Assembly (NCBI GenBank): GCA_033811555.1
Contig: JAPXOG010000010.1
Location: 1 to 24,505, forward strand
From: EsbW-18 sp033811555
GTDB taxonomy: Bacteria > Patescibacteriota > Minisyncoccia > Phycocordibacterales > EsbW-18
Length of the DNA stretch: 24,505 bases
Direction of reading: 5' to 3'
Of this stretch, positions 23,443-24,505 are shown piece after piece (position 1 is the stretch's first letter; each line of letters begins with the position of its first letter). The translations under genes were made by a program, and so were the position numbers. The notes under the pieces were generated by a model. It saw nothing but the letters and a program-made list of their open reading frames with translations, did not search any database and was not told where the DNA came from.

Positions 23443-24387
23443 ATGAGTAAAAAAATACTGCTTTCCGGAATCAAACCAACAGGTCGACCTCATATCGGCA
23501 ATTATTTTGGTGCAATGAAGCAGTATGTAGATCTTCAGGAGAATTACGAAAACTACATCTTTGTTGCAAACTACCATGCAATGACCACAGTCCACAATAA
23601 AGAAGAATTGGCTCGAGAAACTTTAGATATCGTTTTGGACTATCTTGCAATTGGATTAGATCCCGAAAAAACTACGCTCTATCTTCAATCAGATGTTCCT
23701 GAAGTTACCGAGTTAACGTGGATCTTCAACACGCTAGTCACTGTGCCTTATCTTCAACGTTCACATGCATACAAAGATTCTATCGCTAAAGGTTATGATC
23801 CTAATGTTGGATTGTTTAATTATCCAGTACTAATGGCCTCGGATATTTTGATACAAAACGCGGATGTTGTACCAGTTGGACTAGATCAAAAACAACATAT
23901 TGAATATGCCAGAGATATAGCAGAAAAATTCAACAATACTTTCGGAAAAATCTTTAAATTACCTGAACATCTCATCTTGAAAGACGTTGCAATCGTTCCT
24001 GGTATTGACGGAAAAAAAATGAGTAAAAACTATGGAAATACTATTCCATTATTTGCTACTCGTGAAAAAATCCAAAAAGCCGTCATGAGTATCGTTACCG
24101 ATTCATCTGGTGATTTTCCACACAACGTTTTTTCTATACACAAACTTTTTAAAAATGAAAATGAACTCTCTTCGCTATATGAATCTAATAAAGGGAACTA
24201 CAAAACTCTCAAAGAAGCTCTTATTGAAGATATGGATGCATACATTAAACCTTTACGTGAAAGACGTGATTCTATCGCACAGGATGAAAAATATATTCGC
24301 AAAGCACTACAAAATGGAGGTAAGAAAGCTCGTTCTCGCGCACAAGAAAAAATGTACGAGGTGAAACAGAAAGTAGGAATTTTATAG
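23443..24387 (+). CDS. trpS: Tryptophanyl-tRNA synthetase
   Basis: 314 residues, a class I aminoacyl-tRNA synthetase. The HIGH-like motif is HIGN (17-20) in SGIKPTGRPHIGNYFGAMK and the KMSKS-like motif is KMSKN (192-196) in DGKKMSKNYGN. The tryptophan pocket region around VPVGLDQKQHIEYARDIA is typical. Length is close to that of the bacterial family. It is probably co-transcribed with glyS. Nothing in the 20 bases after its stop acts as its terminator on the plus strand; the hairpin that follows is oriented for the minus-strand gene. Confidence 0.97.
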   Translation: MSKKILLSGIKPTGRPHIGNYFGAMKQYVDLQENYENYIFVANYHAMTTVHNKEELARETLDIVLDYLAIGLDPEKTTLYLQSDVPEVTELTWIFNTLVTVPYLQRSHAYKDSIAKGYDPNVGLFNYPVLMASDILIQNADVVPVGLDQKQHIEYARDIAEKFNNTFGKIFKLPEHLILKDVAIVPGIDGKKMSKNYGNTIPLFATREKIQKAVMSIVTDSSGDFPHNVFSIHKLFKNENELSSLYESNKGNYKTLKEALIEDMDAYIKPLRERRDSIAQDEKYIRKALQNGGKKARSRAQEKMYEVKQKVGIL

Positions 24388-24400
24388 TAAAAAGACAATT

Positions 24401-24437
24401 TAAAAAAACAGGCCGGTCGCCCCATGGGGCGCCGGCC
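24401..24437 (-). terminator. GC-rich intrinsic terminator of the minus-strand gene
   Basis: GGCCGG-t-CGCCCC (24411-24423) pairs with GGGGCGCCGGCC (24426-24437): 12 pairs with one bulged T. On the minus strand it is followed by TGTTTTTTTAAATT. The stop codon of the adjoining gene is five bases before it. It may also slow plus-strand transcripts from trpS, but that side lacks a T-run. Confidence 0.92.
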
Positions 24438-24442
24438 GCCAA

Positions 24443-24505
24443 CTATCTCTTCTTTCGAGGTTGTTCAATGGCATCCAAAAAGCCGAGTTCCAAGGCTTCC
24501 TGAGC
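24443..24505 (-). CDS. C-terminal fragment of a Clp-protease-like (ClpP/crotonase-fold) protein
   Basis: Only the last 20 residues lie in the window, ending the minus-strand gene: AQEALELGFLDAIEQPRKKR. The pattern EALELGFLDAI resembles the C-terminal helix and strand of ClpP (EAVEYGLVDSIL in E. coli), followed by a basic tail. Related crotonase-fold proteins such as SppA or enoyl-CoA hydratases have a similar A-x-x-x-GLVD motif, so the family call is tentative. Like phoH, it is GC-richer than its neighbours and ends in a GC-rich terminator. Confidence 0.55.
   Translation of the reverse strand, partial: AQEALELGFLDAIEQPRKKR

Noticed and set aside
1..24505. CRISPR arrays, insertion sequences, tRNA or rRNA genes, attachment sites, recoded stop codons
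   Set aside because: Reading both strands showed no spaced direct repeats, transposase, integrase, cloverleaf or in-frame stop readthrough. TGA ends at least two genes, so UGA is not recoded.

Overview
The window looks like a chromosomal piece from a small-genome bacterium of the Patescibacteria/CPR type, most likely a Parcubacteria-like lineage. The clues are a roughly 37% GC background (eyeballed), a short alanyl-tRNA synthetase that ends after its editing domain, a class II ribonucleotide reductase paired with a PduO-type adenosyltransferase, a membrane-anchored baseplate-J-like protein, and almost no Shine-Dalgarno sequences. At least two genes end in TGA, so the standard bacterial code applies and the UGA=Gly lineages (Gracilibacteria, Absconditabacteria) are excluded. 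The lineage is inferred from gene content; no phylogeny was run.

Layout. Positions 45-3224 carry an ABC exporter (+), a CPBP membrane protease (-) and a small alpha/beta hydrolase (+). The last two are divergent over an 80-bp shared promoter region. Positions 3250-6131 (-) hold an operon with the AdoCbl-dependent ribonucleotide reductase followed by the enzyme that makes AdoCbl. Positions 6305-7790 (-) hold a PIN-PhoH ATPase gene that is clearly richer in GC than its surroundings and has its own strong terminator and the only good Shine-Dalgarno in the window. Positions 7994-11638 (+) are a tight run of a UDG-fold protein, an M16 peptidase and alaS. Positions 11699-14274 hold an actin-fold (FtsA/PilM-like) protein and a bitopic J-domain protein, which together look like an uncharacterised envelope module. 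Positions 14290-18449 are the infA-rpmJ-rpsM-rpsK-rpsD-rpoA-rplQ-rplM-rpsI cluster; rpmJ is only 37 codons long. Positions 18539-22046 are grpE-dnaK-dnaJ, and 22129-24387 are glyS-trpS. The window closes with the 3' end of a minus-strand Clp-protease-like gene and its terminator.

How it works together. Most of the window is core information processing: translation initiation, ribosomal proteins, RNA polymerase alpha, three aminoacyl-tRNA synthetases, the DnaK chaperone system, dNTP synthesis and DNA repair. No gene-free stretch exceeds 300 bases. The least ordinary signals are an imperfect 11-bp inverted repeat just upstream of the grpE -10 box that matches neither CIRCE nor HAIR; the actin-fold plus J-domain pair; a UDG that has lost all four iron-sulphur cysteines; -10-like hexamers lying only 3-7 nt before many start codons, which suggests leaderless mRNAs; and a recurring ATAACA box in several promoter regions.
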